Positions 1-7,516 are shown, counted from the first letter of the stretch. The stretch is DNA of 17,122 bases from Chitinophagaceae bacterium (GCA_947483345.1 CANKNL010000028.1:1-17122), one strand, 5' to 3'. Program-made: numbers and translations. Notes: generated by a model from the letters alone, not told the origin.

Positions 1-348
1 GCCACCTTTTTGTAACTTAACAATTTCCCGCAGATTTTCTTCACCATCAAAATCAAAGCTGAAATTATTTTTTATACCAGACATGATGACCACTTTATCG
101 ATGATGCTCTGTCCTAATAAATAATAGTTCTTGTATAATTTACTAATGGATAAAAACCAGCTGTAGCCAAGTTTACGGCGATATAAATAATAAATTTGCC
201 GGGATGCCTTAAAGGAAAAAAAGACATAGTAGAGTACCACAAACCGCAACAGGAAATAGGCTGGTAAAACACCACATGTTTTTAAAACCCATACAAAAAT
301 ACGGTATCCCAGTGGCGTCCCTTTTGATTTACCATGCCAGGCAGACAT
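1..348 (-). CDS. HtrB/LpxL-like acyltransferase (LPLAT superfamily), N-terminal part only
   Basis: An open frame on the minus strand starts with ATG at 348-346 and runs without a stop to the window edge, giving 116 residues. The start overlaps the ACP stop codon by one base (TAATG), so the two are probably translationally coupled. The N-terminus (MSAWHGKSKGTPLGYRIF) followed by a hydrophobic segment at about residues 15-46 (VLPAYFLLRFVVLYYVFF) and a basic, aromatic-rich stretch (YYLYRRKLGYSW) resembles lipid A acyltransferase-like proteins found beside the ACP in flexirubin and aryl-polyene clusters. The catalytic HX4D motif should lie beyond the window and was not seen. By context it could transfer an aryl-polyene acyl chain from ACP to an alcohol or resorcinol acceptor; that is inference. 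The alternative is a housekeeping lipid A acyltransferase, less likely given its position. Confidence 0.8.
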   Translation of the reverse strand, partial: MSAWHGKSKGTPLGYRIFVWVLKTCGVLPAYFLLRFVVLYYVFFSFKASRQIYYLYRRKLGYSWFLSISKLYKNYYLLGQSIIDKVVIMSGIKNNFSFDFDGEENLREIVKLQKGG

Positions 349-605
349 TATGCCAATGCTTTTGAATTTACACGGGAGATCACATAATCACAAAAATCTC
401 CAAATGTAGCGATATCGGTAAAGTCCTCTGGTTTTACTTTAAAGGCAAAATTACTTTCAATAACCACAACCAAGTCAATATAATCCAGACTATCCAGACC
501 AAGTGTTTCTTTTAAATTTGCTTCGGGAAGTAATTTTTCTGCTTTCACTTCAAATTCCTCGATCAGGAATTCGTGAATTTTTTCTATAATTTCTGTATTT
601 GTCAT
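348..605 (-). CDS. Acyl carrier protein
   Basis: This 85-residue acidic protein has the usual ACP length and the phosphopantetheine attachment motif LGLDSLDYIDL, with Ser39 as the expected attachment site after Asp38. The following helix (VVVIESNFAFKVKPEDF) is typical of ACP helices II and III. It would carry the growing chain as a thioester in the cytoplasm. It sits 10 bases after the ketosynthase stop and overlaps the downstream acyltransferase start by one base, so it is the fourth gene of a TAL-FabG-KS-ACP-acyltransferase run. The holo-ACP synthase at 10752-11126 is a plausible activating partner. It is most likely a cluster-specific ACP rather than the housekeeping AcpP, because of this neighbourhood and a sequence only loosely AcpP-like outside the DSL motif. 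Confidence 0.95.
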   Translation of the reverse strand: MTNTEIIEKIHEFLIEEFEVKAEKLLPEANLKETLGLDSLDYIDLVVVIESNFAFKVKPEDFTDIATFGDFCDYVISRVNSKALA

Positions 606-615
606 GAGCAGTACA

Positions 616-1836
616 TTAAGTCAGTTTCCTGATGATGAGTGATGAGTTAGTTCCTCCAAATCCAAAGGAGTTGGACAAAAATACAACTATATCTTTTTCA
701 ACAGCCATTTTTGCAATATTCAATTTAGCAGAATCTTCATCCGGATTTTCGAAATTTATATTTGGTGCAACAAAAGAATTTTGCATCATCAAAACAGAAT
801 AAACGATTTCACTGGCGCCTGCCATCCAGCATTCATGCCCCGTCATAGATTTTGTGGAACTTACCAGAGGACTATGTTCACCAAAAACCTCATGTATGGC
901 CCTGGCTTCGCTGGCATCGCCTGCCGGTGTAGAGGTTGCGTGGGCATTGATATAATCCACATCAGCCGCCATAATGCCGGCATCCTTCATAGCCATGTGC
1001 AATGATCTTACCGGTCCCTCCACCGTAGGATTTGAAATATGTCCCCCATTGGATGAAAAGCCATATCCAATGACCTCACCTAAAATATGGGCGCCTCTTT
1101 TTTGTGCCGATTCAAGACTTTCTAAAATAACCGTTGCTGCTCCGCCACTTGGTATCAGCCCATCCCGGTCCCTGTCGAATGGCCTTGACGCTTTTGTTGG
1201 ATCATTTTCTCTGATAGAAAATGCCGATAATGCATCAAAAGTACCCATGGATAAGTGATTGATCTCCTGTGCCCCACCGCAAACAATACAATCCTGTAAA
1301 CCTGATTTTATTAAATGATAGCCCATACCTATAGCATGGGAACCACTGGCGCAAGCAGCACTGATGGTGAAATTGATTCCCCGTAACTTGAAGATGGTGG
1401 CCAGATTCATGGTTACGGTTGAGTTCATTGTTTGAAAAACCGCCCCGGACCCAACAAGTGTTGTATCTTTTTTCTCTCTGATAATATCATTGGCTTCAAT
1501 AATGGCTTTGCCCGTGCTGTCATTTCCATAAATTATACCTATTTCATTTGCCTGAATATAATCGGCATCTATCCCTGCATTTTCTAAAGCTTCTGTTGTT
1601 GCCAGATAGGCATATTCTCCTTGCTGGGGCAACATGATACGAGCTCTTCGGTCTAAAGTTCCTTTTAATTCTGGCTTATCAACAAAACCAGTTAAGCCCG
1701 AACGGTAACCATATTCTTTACGCACAGGATCCAGTACAATACCGGATCTTCCTTTGTATAAAGAATCTCTTACCTCAGCCAGATTTTTTCCTATACAGGA
1801 ATAAATGCCCATACCGGTTATAACAACTCTGTTCAT
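616..1836 (-). CDS. Beta-ketoacyl-ACP synthase (FabF/KS II type)
   Basis: The 406-residue protein is a full-length elongating ketosynthase that would condense malonyl-ACP with an acyl or aryl thioester. The catalytic triad is visible: Cys162 in SAACASGSHA, His299 in NAHATSTPAGD and His334 in SSTKSMTGHE, with the conserved Lys329. The C-terminal GFGGTN loop is at 391-396. Since the active-site Cys is present, this is a true KS and not a chain-length factor. The pathway usually pairs a KS with such a partner, and none is in the window. The ATG at 1836-1834 starts directly at the conserved MNRVVITGMG beta strand, so the start is secure. Upstream lies an unusual repeat-rich 94-base spacer, and the ACP follows 10 bases downstream. 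Confidence 0.95.
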   Translation of the reverse strand: MNRVVITGMGIYSCIGKNLAEVRDSLYKGRSGIVLDPVRKEYGYRSGLTGFVDKPELKGTLDRRARIMLPQQGEYAYLATTEALENAGIDADYIQANEIGIIYGNDSTGKAIIEANDIIREKKDTTLVGSGAVFQTMNSTVTMNLATIFKLRGINFTISAACASGSHAIGMGYHLIKSGLQDCIVCGGAQEINHLSMGTFDALSAFSIRENDPTKASRPFDRDRDGLIPSGGAATVILESLESAQKRGAHILGEVIGYGFSSNGGHISNPTVEGPVRSLHMAMKDAGIMAADVDYINAHATSTPAGDASEARAIHEVFGEHSPLVSSTKSMTGHECWMAGASEIVYSVLMMQNSFVAPNINFENPDEDSAKLNIAKMAVEKDIVVFLSNSFGFGGTNSSLIIRKLT

Positions 1837-1843
1837 ATTAAGT

Positions 1844-1932
1844 AAAAATTCAAAAATAAAAATTCAAAAATAGTACCCTGCGATTATGGCTTCTTTTTGA
1901 TTTTTGACTTTTGACTTTTGATTTTTGATTTT
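1844..1932. repeat. Heptanucleotide tandem array facing a 14-bp tandem duplication between fabG and KS
   Basis: The spacer between fabG and the ketosynthase is almost entirely repeats. Positions 1894-1928 hold five consecutive 7-bp units (TTTTTGA, TTTTTGA, CTTTTGA, CTTTTGA, TTTTTGA) plus a partial sixth to 1932, and the array runs into the fabG stop codon. Positions 1844-1871 hold two exact copies of AAAAATTCAAAAAT. The two arrays carry the same TTTTTGA core on opposite strands, separated by about 22 bases of ordinary sequence, so they form an imperfect inverted repeat just upstream of the KS start at 1836. The 14-bp unit also contains TATTTTTG on the minus strand (1851-1858 and 1865-1872), which fits the Bacteroidota -7 consensus TAnnTTTG. 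No convincing -33 TTG was found, so promoter activity is uncertain. Confidence 0.85.
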
Positions 1933-2659
1933 AAGAATACAATCCGCCATTTACCGAAATCACTTCTCCAGTTACATAAGCGGCACCGGCAGATGCCAGA
2001 AAAGCTACCGTATGTGCCACTTCTTCGGGCAAACCAAAACGTTTTAAAGGGATCATATTTTTTAATTCTGCTTCATTCAGCCCTTCAGTCATATCTGTTT
2101 TAATAAAGCCCGGAGCCACGGCATTAACGGTTATTCCTTTTCGGCCAATTTCCTGAGCCAATGCTTTTGTAGCACCAATTACACCTGCTTTGGCAGCAGA
2201 ATAATTGGTTTGTCCGGGTAACCCTTTAAGGCCCGAAAGGGAAACAATGTTAATGATACGGCCATATTTTTTTTGCAGCATACTGTTAACAACCAGGCGG
2301 GTTACATAAAAAAATCCGTCAAGATTTGTTTTTATTACAGACTCCCATTGTTCATCTTTCATCCACATCATCAAGCCGTCTTCCCTTATACCCGCATTAT
2401 TAACCAGTACTTCAATAACCTTGTCCTCATTGGCTTCCATCCATGCGCCCAATTTATTTTTTATCGCTTCTTTATCAGATACATCAAATTGTATGATCTC
2501 ACCATCAACTCCTTTTTCTTTAATTAAAGCAAGTGTGTTATTGGCTTCCGCCACATTGGATTTGTAATTGATCAATACATGATACCCCATCTCAGCCATT
2601 TTAATACAAACAGCCCTTCCTATTCCCCTTGACCCTCCGGTAACTAATGCAAACTTCAT
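1931..2659 (-). CDS. fabG: 3-oxoacyl-ACP reductase, FabG family (SDR)
   Basis: This 242-residue classical short-chain dehydrogenase has the family's normal length. It shows the nucleotide-binding motif TGGSRGIG at residues 7-14, NNAG at 87-90, Asn112, and the catalytic Ser140, Tyr153 and Lys157 (YSAAK). The PGFIKTDM segment and the C-terminal VNGG are standard for FabG. It would reduce the 3-keto group after each KS condensation, probably with NADPH, as the first step toward each double bond of a polyene. The gene follows the ammonia-lyase by 53 bases and precedes the KS, which points to a pathway-dedicated copy. The ATG at 2659 begins right at the first beta strand (MKFALVTGG). Its stop codon lies inside the heptamer repeat array. 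Confidence 0.95.
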   Translation of the reverse strand: MKFALVTGGSRGIGRAVCIKMAEMGYHVLINYKSNVAEANNTLALIKEKGVDGEIIQFDVSDKEAIKNKLGAWMEANEDKVIEVLVNNAGIREDGLMMWMKDEQWESVIKTNLDGFFYVTRLVVNSMLQKKYGRIINIVSLSGLKGLPGQTNYSAAKAGVIGATKALAQEIGRKGITVNAVAPGFIKTDMTEGLNEAELKNMIPLKRFGLPEEVAHTVAFLASAGAAYVTGEVISVNGGLYS

Positions 2660-2712
2660 GTGTATGTTTATTGTGCTTTTAATTAATTAGTTGAATGGCT
2701 TTCATTAATGAA

Positions 2713-4290
2713 TTAAGCAGTACCCTGTTTTGGAATTTTGCCTAATTTGAAAGAGACAACGGGATCAGATTTTTCAAAATATTTTCTAATATTTTCCATA
2801 TCCTTATACTTAGGCTCGTCTTCTATAAACTTAGGGAAAATTTTTCTTATCTCGGTATAAATATGAAGGGTTTCGGTAGATAACCTGTCGGTACATTTTA
2901 AATAATCAATGGCCTGTAAAACGGTCATCATCTGTATGGCCAACACTTCAAATGAATTATCTATAACCCGTTTTGTCATGAGCGCTGCATTACAACCCAT
3001 ACTCACAATATCCTGGTTATCGTTATTGTTGGGTATGCTATGTACATACATGGGGAACGACATGGTTTGATTTTCTGCCACTGTTGATGTAGCGGTAAAC
3101 TGCATACCCTGCATACCAAAATTAAAACCTAATACACCTAAGTTTACAAATGGCGGGAATTTTTGATTCAGTTTTTCATTAAGCAAATAATTCAACTGCC
3201 TTTCGGACAGCATGGATAATTTGGTAATGGCAATTTTTAATTTATCCATTTCCAGTGATACATAATCTCCATGAAAATTACCGCCATGAAAAATATTTTC
3301 ATTTAAGTGATCAATTACCGGATTATCATTTACAGAATTAAGTTCATCCACAACCACTTTTTCGGCGTTACAAATGGTATCATAAATAGGACCCAGCACC
3401 TGTGTGACACAACGAAGTGAATAATATTCCTGTACTTTATCCTGAAACACTTCCTGATCAAGCTTTTCGGGGTTATATAAATGTTCAGAGCGGCTGCGGA
3501 TCATTTTACTGTCTTTTAAAATATCCCGCAATTGCGCGGCAATTTTATTTTGACCCTTATGGTGTTTTACAATATTTAGTTCATAAGAATAATGATCGTC
3601 AAAGGCTTCTACAATTTCATTGATCATCGCCGATAACATCACCGACCATTCCAATAATTTTTGAGCCTGAATAATATTTACCATGCCAATGCCTGTCATG
3701 GCCGATGTGCCGTTCAAAACCGCCAGCCCTTCTCTAATCTGAATAGTAAGCGGCGTAATCTTTAATTTTGAAAATACTTTTTCGGTTGGTTGTACCTGCC
3801 CTTCATAAATAACTTCCCCTTCGCCAATTAATACAAGAGCCAGGTGAGCCAACTGAACCAGATCGCCACTGGCACCAACACCGCCATGTTCGAAAATACA
3901 GGGCGAAACATCTTTATTAATCAGTTCTTTAAGCAATTCCACAATATCCGGGTGAACGCCTGAATAAGCCCGCATTAAACTGTTTAAACGGGCTATCATT
4001 ACGGCTTTTACCATAATGGGGCTCATTAAATTACCACCGCCAGAACTATGGCTTCTGATTAAATTATATTGTAATTGTAACAGGTTTTTTTCATTAACCT
4101 TGTATTGGGCCATAGGACCAAAACCGGTATTTATACCGTATATCAACTTGTTAGAGGAAAATTTTTGTAAAAAACGAAAATTTACATCCACTTTTTCAAT
4201 AGTCTGTTTATCTAAAGAAACCTGCTTATCCTTGTATAATATTTCCGAAAAATTATCAAGTGATAAAGCCCTGTCACCAACATGTACCAT
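2713..4290 (-). CDS. Aromatic amino acid ammonia-lyase (tyrosine ammonia-lyase-like, HAL/PAL/TAL family)
   Basis: The enzyme forms its MIO prosthetic group from the Ala-Ser-Gly in GGVGASGDLVQ, near residues 140-142 from the chosen start. It also has the catalytic Tyr in YGINTGFGP, plus NGTSAMTGIG and the FHGGNFHGDY segment. The residue pair that tunes substrate choice is Ser-His (LIRSHSSGGG). This pair is classical for histidine ammonia-lyase, but the same segment, as I recall it, occurs in the characterised tyrosine ammonia-lyase of Flavobacterium johnsoniae, and the whole protein reads closely to that enzyme. Tyrosine to 4-coumarate is therefore favoured, supplying the aryl starter. I chose the ATG at 4290-4288 because it matches that homologue's N-terminus. 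An in-frame TTG at 4329 would add 13 residues. It is the first gene of the left operon. Confidence 0.93.
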   Translation of the reverse strand: MVHVGDRALSLDNFSEILYKDKQVSLDKQTIEKVDVNFRFLQKFSSNKLIYGINTGFGPMAQYKVNEKNLLQLQYNLIRSHSSGGGNLMSPIMVKAVMIARLNSLMRAYSGVHPDIVELLKELINKDVSPCIFEHGGVGASGDLVQLAHLALVLIGEGEVIYEGQVQPTEKVFSKLKITPLTIQIREGLAVLNGTSAMTGIGMVNIIQAQKLLEWSVMLSAMINEIVEAFDDHYSYELNIVKHHKGQNKIAAQLRDILKDSKMIRSRSEHLYNPEKLDQEVFQDKVQEYYSLRCVTQVLGPIYDTICNAEKVVVDELNSVNDNPVIDHLNENIFHGGNFHGDYVSLEMDKLKIAITKLSMLSERQLNYLLNEKLNQKFPPFVNLGVLGFNFGMQGMQFTATSTVAENQTMSFPMYVHSIPNNNDNQDIVSMGCNAALMTKRVIDNSFEVLAIQMMTVLQAIDYLKCTDRLSTETLHIYTEIRKIFPKFIEDEPKYKDMENIRKYFEKSDPVVSFKLGKIPKQGTA

Positions 4291-4487
4291 GGTCCGAATT
4301 TTTTCTGCGCTAATAATTTGGATAACCAAAGTGGTAAAAATAGAATAAAGAATTCAAATTTTTATTTTTTGCCCCCTTTATATGAAGATATTGAAAGATA
4401 AGATGCAAAAATTGTGGTTAGTGGGTATTTTTAATTGCCCAATTTTATATACTTTTAATCTTTAATCAACTTAAAAAAACGTTTTAT

Positions 4488-5072
4488 ATGAAAAAACTGA
4501 TCAGTTTTTTTGCCCTTTTAGCTATATCCTTTTTTTTCTTAGGAGCTCATGCGCAAAAAGTTAAAACAACAAGTGGTAACCCCGAAATTTTAAAATCAGA
4601 AACATCGGTTAATATCGAGTTTTCGTATGATAATTTAAGTGTGGGTAAGTATGATAACGAAAAAGAGTACATCAAAGCTAAAACCGATGAGTATAATAAA
4701 AAAGAGCCGGGCAAAGGAGATACCTGGGCTAAAAGCTGGGCAAATGATAAAGCGGGCAGATACGAACCAAAATTCATCGAACTGTTTACGATAAACAGCG
4801 GCATGCTTGTTAACAAAGACGCCAAATACACACTGATATTTAAAACAATTTCTATTGAACCAGGCTACAATATTGGAATAAGCCGTAAAAATGCAGAAAT
4901 TGATGCAGAGATCTGGATTGTAGAAACCGCTAACAGAGATGCTAAAGCTGCTACCTTTACTTTAAAAAATGTACCCGGTGGAACTGCTTTTGGTTATGAC
5001 TTTGATACCGGTTTGCGCATTTCTGAAGCTTTTGCCAATAGTGGTAAAAAAATGGGTAAATATCTTAAATAA
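4488..5072 (+). CDS. Secreted protein of unknown function, paralogue 1
   Basis: I do not recognise a named family. The 194-residue product begins with a clear signal peptide: a short basic N-terminus (MKK), a hydrophobic core to about residue 20, and an AHA-Q cleavage site around residue 22. The mature part is about 170 residues and rich in Lys, Asp and Glu. Its central block has GDTWAKSWANDKA and later EPGYNIGISRKNAEID. Both blocks recur in the next gene, so the two are tandem paralogues. There is no lipobox cysteine, no obvious C-terminal sorting domain and no recognisable catalytic motif. It is transcribed divergently from the ammonia-lyase and ends just before a strong hairpin terminator. 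A periplasmic or surface role is inferred from the signal peptide only. Confidence 0.85.
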   Translation: MKKLISFFALLAISFFFLGAHAQKVKTTSGNPEILKSETSVNIEFSYDNLSVGKYDNEKEYIKAKTDEYNKKEPGKGDTWAKSWANDKAGRYEPKFIELFTINSGMLVNKDAKYTLIFKTISIEPGYNIGISRKNAEIDAEIWIVETANRDAKAATFTLKNVPGGTAFGYDFDTGLRISEAFANSGKKMGKYLK

Positions 5073-5085
5073 ACGTCCTAAAACA

Positions 5086-5093
5086 TATCTTTG
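5086..5093 (+). promoter_or_regulatory. Bacteroidota-type -7 promoter element (TATCTTTG)
   Basis: TATCTTTG is a perfect match to the Bacteroidota -7 consensus TAnnTTTG. It lies 14-21 bases past the stop of the first secreted gene and 52 bases before the ATG of the second. No good -33 TTG is visible; TTA at 5065-5067 is at about the right distance (18 bases). A start site a few bases downstream would fall inside the 5' arm of the hairpin at 5096-5120. Promoter and terminator are therefore nearly superimposed. Confidence 0.45.
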
Positions 5094-5095
5094 CA

Positions 5096-5128
5096 AAAGG
5101 CTTCCAATTCGGAAGCCTTTAATTTTTT
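5096..5128 (+). terminator. Rho-independent terminator after paralogue 1
   Basis: A perfect 10-bp stem pairs AAAGGCTTCC (5096-5105) with GGAAGCCTTT (5111-5120) around an AATTC loop, followed by AA and six T residues (5123-5128). It lies 23 bases beyond the stop of the upstream secreted gene and before the ATG of the second paralogue, so it should end the first transcript. On the minus strand the T tract is shorter, so it probably acts mainly in the plus direction. Confidence 0.85.
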
Positions 5129-5144
5129 ATCTCATAAAAAACAA

Positions 5145-5741
5145 ATGAAAATCAGTAAAACAATTTTAGCGATTGCAGGTTTTGTATTTCTTAGTTTAAC
5201 CGGCCATACGCAGGAAGTGGATTTAATCAGAGGTGATCTCGCTTTTTTAAAAGGAGAGGCAACCGTTAATATCGAAATCACCTACGACAAATTGTCTGTT
5301 GGCGATTTTAGTAAAGAAGCTGATTATATAAAAAAGAAAATCGAAGAATACAATACCAAAGAAGCCGGTACCGGTGATACCTGGGCAATTAAATGGGCAG
5401 ATGATAAAGCCAATAAATTTGCAGAAAAATTTATTTTGGGTTTTGTAAACCTGAGCAAAATTTCTGCCAGTAAAGATTCTAAATACACCCTTATTTTTAA
5501 TGTAAAAGCCCTGGAACCCGGATATAGCATCGGCGTTTCAAAAAGGAATGCCGGTATTGATGGCAATATTACTTTAGTAGAATCAACCAACAGGACAAAA
5601 AAACTGGCCATGCTTTCTGTAGAAAGGCCTCCTGAAAATAAATGGAGAGGCGCTGCATTTGATGCGGGATCCAGAATTGCAGATGCCTTTTATCTATCGG
5701 GCCAAAAAGTTGGCAAATTCATCATAAAGAACAATAAATAA
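5145..5741 (+). CDS. Secreted protein of unknown function, paralogue 2
   Basis: The 198-residue product belongs to the same unrecognised family as its upstream neighbour. Shared blocks, in order, are LSVG, EYN, GDTWA..WA.DKA, KYTLIF, EPGY.IG.S..NA.ID and VE..NR, and close to half the aligned positions look identical by eye. The ATG at 5145 is chosen because it starts a good signal peptide (MKISKTILAIAGFVFLSLTG, cleavage near TGHTQ). A longer frame opening at TTG 5091 would be translated through the terminator hairpin and would bury the signal peptide. The C-terminal thirds diverge most: this copy has a PPENKWRGAAF insert and a basic tail. It probably uses the TATCTTTG promoter and may be cotranscribed with the next gene, 53 bases on. 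Confidence 0.85.
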   Translation: MKISKTILAIAGFVFLSLTGHTQEVDLIRGDLAFLKGEATVNIEITYDKLSVGDFSKEADYIKKKIEEYNTKEAGTGDTWAIKWADDKANKFAEKFILGFVNLSKISASKDSKYTLIFNVKALEPGYSIGVSKRNAGIDGNITLVESTNRTKKLAMLSVERPPENKWRGAAFDAGSRIADAFYLSGQKVGKFIIKNNK

Positions 5742-5794
5742 TTACCCCTTAATCTAAACACTAGAAAATGCTGATTTTTAAAAAAGGTACCCCT

Positions 5795-7441
5795 ATGAAA
5801 TACTTGCTCATTATGGCAGTTTCTTTATGTGCAACATGGTCACAGGCACAAAGCAAAAAATTCACCTTTAAACTGGGTTCCGAATTTGAGTTGCCCCGTA
5901 AATCGGAAGACCTGTCTTTTTTTGGAAACCAAAAAGACGGCATTGTAAATCTATCGCTTAAGAAAGATGAAATTATTATTGTGAAGTTCGATGGAAAAAC
6001 ACTGGAACAATCTGGTGAAAAAACAATAGAACTACCCGATGTTACTAAAAACTTCAACAGTGAAATAATTACTGAATTTAAAAATGGCAATTACTTCTGG
6101 TTACACAGTGACTGGGATAAATCAACTGAAACCGAGACCTTGTATTATGATAAACTTGATGTTGGCGGCGCAAAATTAATAGCAAATAATACCAAGATGT
6201 TTGAAACCACCAGATTGTCCGGAAGCCTTACCTCTAGTGGGTTTTACCAGATGAAAGTGGATAATAAATATCAGTTTAATTATGATGCAGAAGGAAAAAA
6301 ATTGCTGGTAAATTACCGCCTGTGGCCCGAGGAGAAAAATGATAAAAAGAATTATGACAAAATTGGCCTGCAGGTTTTTGACGACAATATGAAAAAACTC
6401 TGGGGCGGAGAATTTACCATGCCTTACACAGAGCAGATCATGGATAACTCCGATTTTTCTGTTGATGGTAATGGCAATGCCTATATGCTGGCCAAAGTAT
6501 ATGATTCAGAAAAAAGAAGAGAAAAAGATAAAGAAACCGGGTTGCCTGCTTATCACTACGAAGTGTTGAAATTTGTTAAAGGCAACAATAAAATAATTTC
6601 TGCAACCTTATCGCTTAATGATTATTTTATTCATGAAACATCGTTGATAGAAAATTTGCAACACGAAATGATCATTGCATGTACTTACAGTAAAAAATCA
6701 AATAAAAAATCACAAAGCAATGGCACCGACGGCGTTTTCCTGGCAACGCTTGATCAAAACAATAAAGTAGTAAAATTCAAAAAAGGATATTATGAATTTC
6801 CTTTGGCTGACCTGCAGAAATTTGAATCGGCAAGAACCAAAAGAAAAATGGAGAAAAAGGATGACTATGAAGCGCCAAATTTAAAGGTTAGGAATATTAT
6901 TATTGAGGGCGATGGAAGTGTAATGATGGTGCTGGAAGAGTATTACCTGGTTGTAAACAGAACCTATGACAGCAGGGGCCAGGTGAGAACCTACACCACT
7001 TTTCATTATGAAGATATTGTTGCAGGGAAAATAAATATTTCCGGAGAATTTGAATGGTTGCGTAAAATACCTAAAAAACAAAAAGGCTCCACTTCAAGTT
7101 ATTCTTATGCCATAAATTATAATTTACCGGGTACCATGGGTTTTAAATTGATAAGCGATGCTACTGGCTATTACTTTTTATACCTGGATAACAAAAAGAA
7201 TATGGATATCCAGGAAGACGAGGTTCCAAAATATCACGTAGATGGAGCAGGTGGACAGGTGGTGGTATCTAAATTAGATAATGCCGGTGTTATCACTAAT
7301 AAAGAACTGCTGTTTGATACCAGGGAAGAAGACGTAATGGTTTTTCCGGCCAAATTTACACGTATAAATGGAAACCAGTTTATTGGCAGGGCAAGGGTTA
7401 AAAAGAACCGTTTTCAGCCTTTACTGATTACCGTTAATTAA
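5795..7441 (+). CDS. Large secreted protein of unknown function
   Basis: I do not recognise the family. From the ATG at 5795 the product has 548 residues. It starts with a signal peptide (MKYLLIMAVSLCATWSQAQ, cleavage near SQA-Q), which is why the ATG at 5768 was rejected; that one would add nine residues in front. An AGG purine stretch lies shortly before 5795. The mature protein is rich in Lys, Asp and Asn. It contains many short alternating hydrophobic stretches separated by turns such as VDGNGNAY and IEGDGSVMM, which suggests an all-beta, perhaps propeller-like fold; that is a guess. No catalytic motif, lipobox or type IX sorting domain is evident. It follows paralogue 2 by 53 bases with no terminator between and ends at a strong bidirectional terminator, so the pair may form one transcript. 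Confidence 0.85.
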   Translation: MKYLLIMAVSLCATWSQAQSKKFTFKLGSEFELPRKSEDLSFFGNQKDGIVNLSLKKDEIIIVKFDGKTLEQSGEKTIELPDVTKNFNSEIITEFKNGNYFWLHSDWDKSTETETLYYDKLDVGGAKLIANNTKMFETTRLSGSLTSSGFYQMKVDNKYQFNYDAEGKKLLVNYRLWPEEKNDKKNYDKIGLQVFDDNMKKLWGGEFTMPYTEQIMDNSDFSVDGNGNAYMLAKVYDSEKRREKDKETGLPAYHYEVLKFVKGNNKIISATLSLNDYFIHETSLIENLQHEMIIACTYSKKSNKKSQSNGTDGVFLATLDQNNKVVKFKKGYYEFPLADLQKFESARTKRKMEKKDDYEAPNLKVRNIIIEGDGSVMMVLEEYYLVVNRTYDSRGQVRTYTTFHYEDIVAGKINISGEFEWLRKIPKKQKGSTSSYSYAINYNLPGTMGFKLISDATGYYFLYLDNKKNMDIQEDEVPKYHVDGAGGQVVVSKLDNAGVITNKELLFDTREEDVMVFPAKFTRINGNQFIGRARVKKNRFQPLLITVN

Positions 7442-7463
7442 TTTAAACCCAGTTTTATTTAAA

Positions 7464-7491
7464 AAAAAGATTCCGGTTTTGGAATCTTTTT
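7464..7491. terminator. Bidirectional rho-independent terminator between convergent genes
   Basis: AAAAGATTCC (7465-7474) pairs perfectly with GGAATCTTTT (7481-7490) around a GGTTTT loop, and A7464-T7491 can extend the stem. A run of eight A residues (7461-7468) covers the left edge and T-rich sequence follows the right, so a U tract is produced in both directions. It lies 23 bases after the plus-strand secreted gene and 26 bases after the stop of the minus-strand halogenase-like gene, ending both transcripts. Confidence 0.88.
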
Positions 7492-7516
7492 CTTTGTTAC
7501 TAATTTATATGACCAT

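Noticed and set aside
974..1258. Plus-strand open frames over the ketosynthase, and similar antisense frames across other genes
   Set aside because: They lie wholly inside genes with clear catalytic motifs on the other strand and have no recognisable protein features.
1894..1932. CRISPR-like array
   Set aside because: Units are 7 bp with no spacers; this is a simple tandem repeat.
2713..4290. Annotation as histidine ammonia-lyase (HutH)
   Set aside because: No hut genes are nearby, and both sequence and neighbours match flexirubin-cluster tyrosine ammonia-lyases better.
4291..4329. TTG start for the ammonia-lyase
   Set aside because: The ATG at 4290 matches the N-terminus of a close homologue as recalled; the 13 extra residues have no counterpart there. 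It remains possible.
4291..4487. Divergent promoters between the ammonia-lyase and the first secreted gene
   Set aside because: Both genes must start here, but only imperfect -7 matches with wrong -33 spacing were found, so no site is called.
5091..5144. Upstream extension of the second secreted gene from a TTG codon
   Set aside because: It would run through the terminator hairpin and place 18 residues in front of a good signal peptide; the ATG at 5145 fits better.
5768..5794. Earlier ATG for the large secreted gene
   Set aside because: It adds nine residues before a normal signal peptide, and the ATG at 5795 has a purine-rich stretch shortly upstream.
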